A stretch of DNA of 64,000 nucleotides, from contig JARLHA010000070.1 in NCBI GenBank assembly GCA_031292485.1, forward strand, positions 62,001 to 126,000. The letters are read 5' to 3'. This document shows, piece by piece, positions 63,993 to 64,000 of the stretch (position 1 is its first letter; each line of letters opens with the position of its first letter). The notes below the pieces were generated by a model. That model saw nothing but the letters and a program-made list of their open reading frames with translations. It was not told the origin of the DNA and did no database searches. Source of the stretch: Mucilaginibacter sp. (lineage in GTDB: Bacteria; Bacteroidota; Bacteroidia; Sphingobacteriales; Sphingobacteriaceae). Made by a program: the position numbers and the translations under genes.

Positions 63993-64000
63993 CGATGTGT

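Overview
The window comes from a Bacteroidota chromosome, most likely family Sphingobacteriaceae and probably Mucilaginibacter or a close relative. The genus is inferred from gene content and overall character, not from a marker gene. Supporting signs are an ECF sigma/FecR/SusC/SusD locus, signal peptides and lipoboxes of Bacteroidota type, AT-rich spacers with few Shine-Dalgarno sequences, and a Wza/Wzc exopolysaccharide locus. I see no rRNA, tRNA, CRISPR array or intact insertion sequence.

Layout: (1) 1-7.6 kb holds mixed housekeeping and envelope genes: an NlpC/P60 fragment, a ferredoxin, a LuxC-like acyl-CoA reductase, a polysaccharide deacetylase, a lipocalin, a CDF metal transporter, a universal stress protein and a six-repeat NHL lipoprotein. 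(2) 8.4-16 kb is a SusCD outer-membrane uptake locus with its own ECF sigma factor and FecR anti-sigma factor, closed by a terminator and a 22-bp tandem repeat array. (3) 16.3-18.2 kb is a divergent SDR/AraC pair. (4) 18.4-34.5 kb is a lasso-peptide-type RiPP island. It has a PqqD-like recognition protein, a B2 transglutaminase-like peptidase, an AsnB-like cyclase, an ABC exporter and a 59-residue precursor candidate at 28089-28268. Candidate tailoring genes include an HPr-kinase-like kinase, two sulfotransferases, three Fe/2OG oxygenases, a nucleotidyltransferase, a formyltransferase, a methyltransferase and a glycosyltransferase with TPR-like repeats. Three phage-tail-collar (MdpB-type) proteins lie inside it. 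(5) 34.5-54.9 kb is an exopolysaccharide locus, almost all on the minus strand: nine glycosyltransferases, four acyltransferases, a Wzy-like polymerase/ligase, a Wzx flippase, a Wzc tyrosine autokinase and a Wza exporter. It also holds a broken methyltransferase and a long imperfect palindrome. (6) 55-64 kb holds a decayed HD-domain fragment, a small membrane protein, a di-heme peroxidase, a phosphorylase-like protein lacking the PLP lysine, two phospholipid synthesis genes, a DUF457-type membrane protein and a 7TMR-HDED phosphohydrolase.

How the genes work together: in the RiPP island the PqqD-like protein should bind the precursor leader, B2 should cut it, the AsnB-like enzyme should activate an acidic side chain and close a macrolactam, and the ABC protein should export the product. 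The kinase is of the kind that phosphorylates the C-terminal Ser of lasso precursors, and the candidate precursor ends in Ser. Its last residues (TGIFPRS) also resemble the C-termini of the three tail-collar proteins (GIFPTRN, GIFPSRN, GIFPTQN). The exopolysaccharide genes form a typical Wzx/Wzy pathway, but I see no priming sugar-phosphate transferase in the window. All functional calls are from reading sequence motifs. No database search was run.
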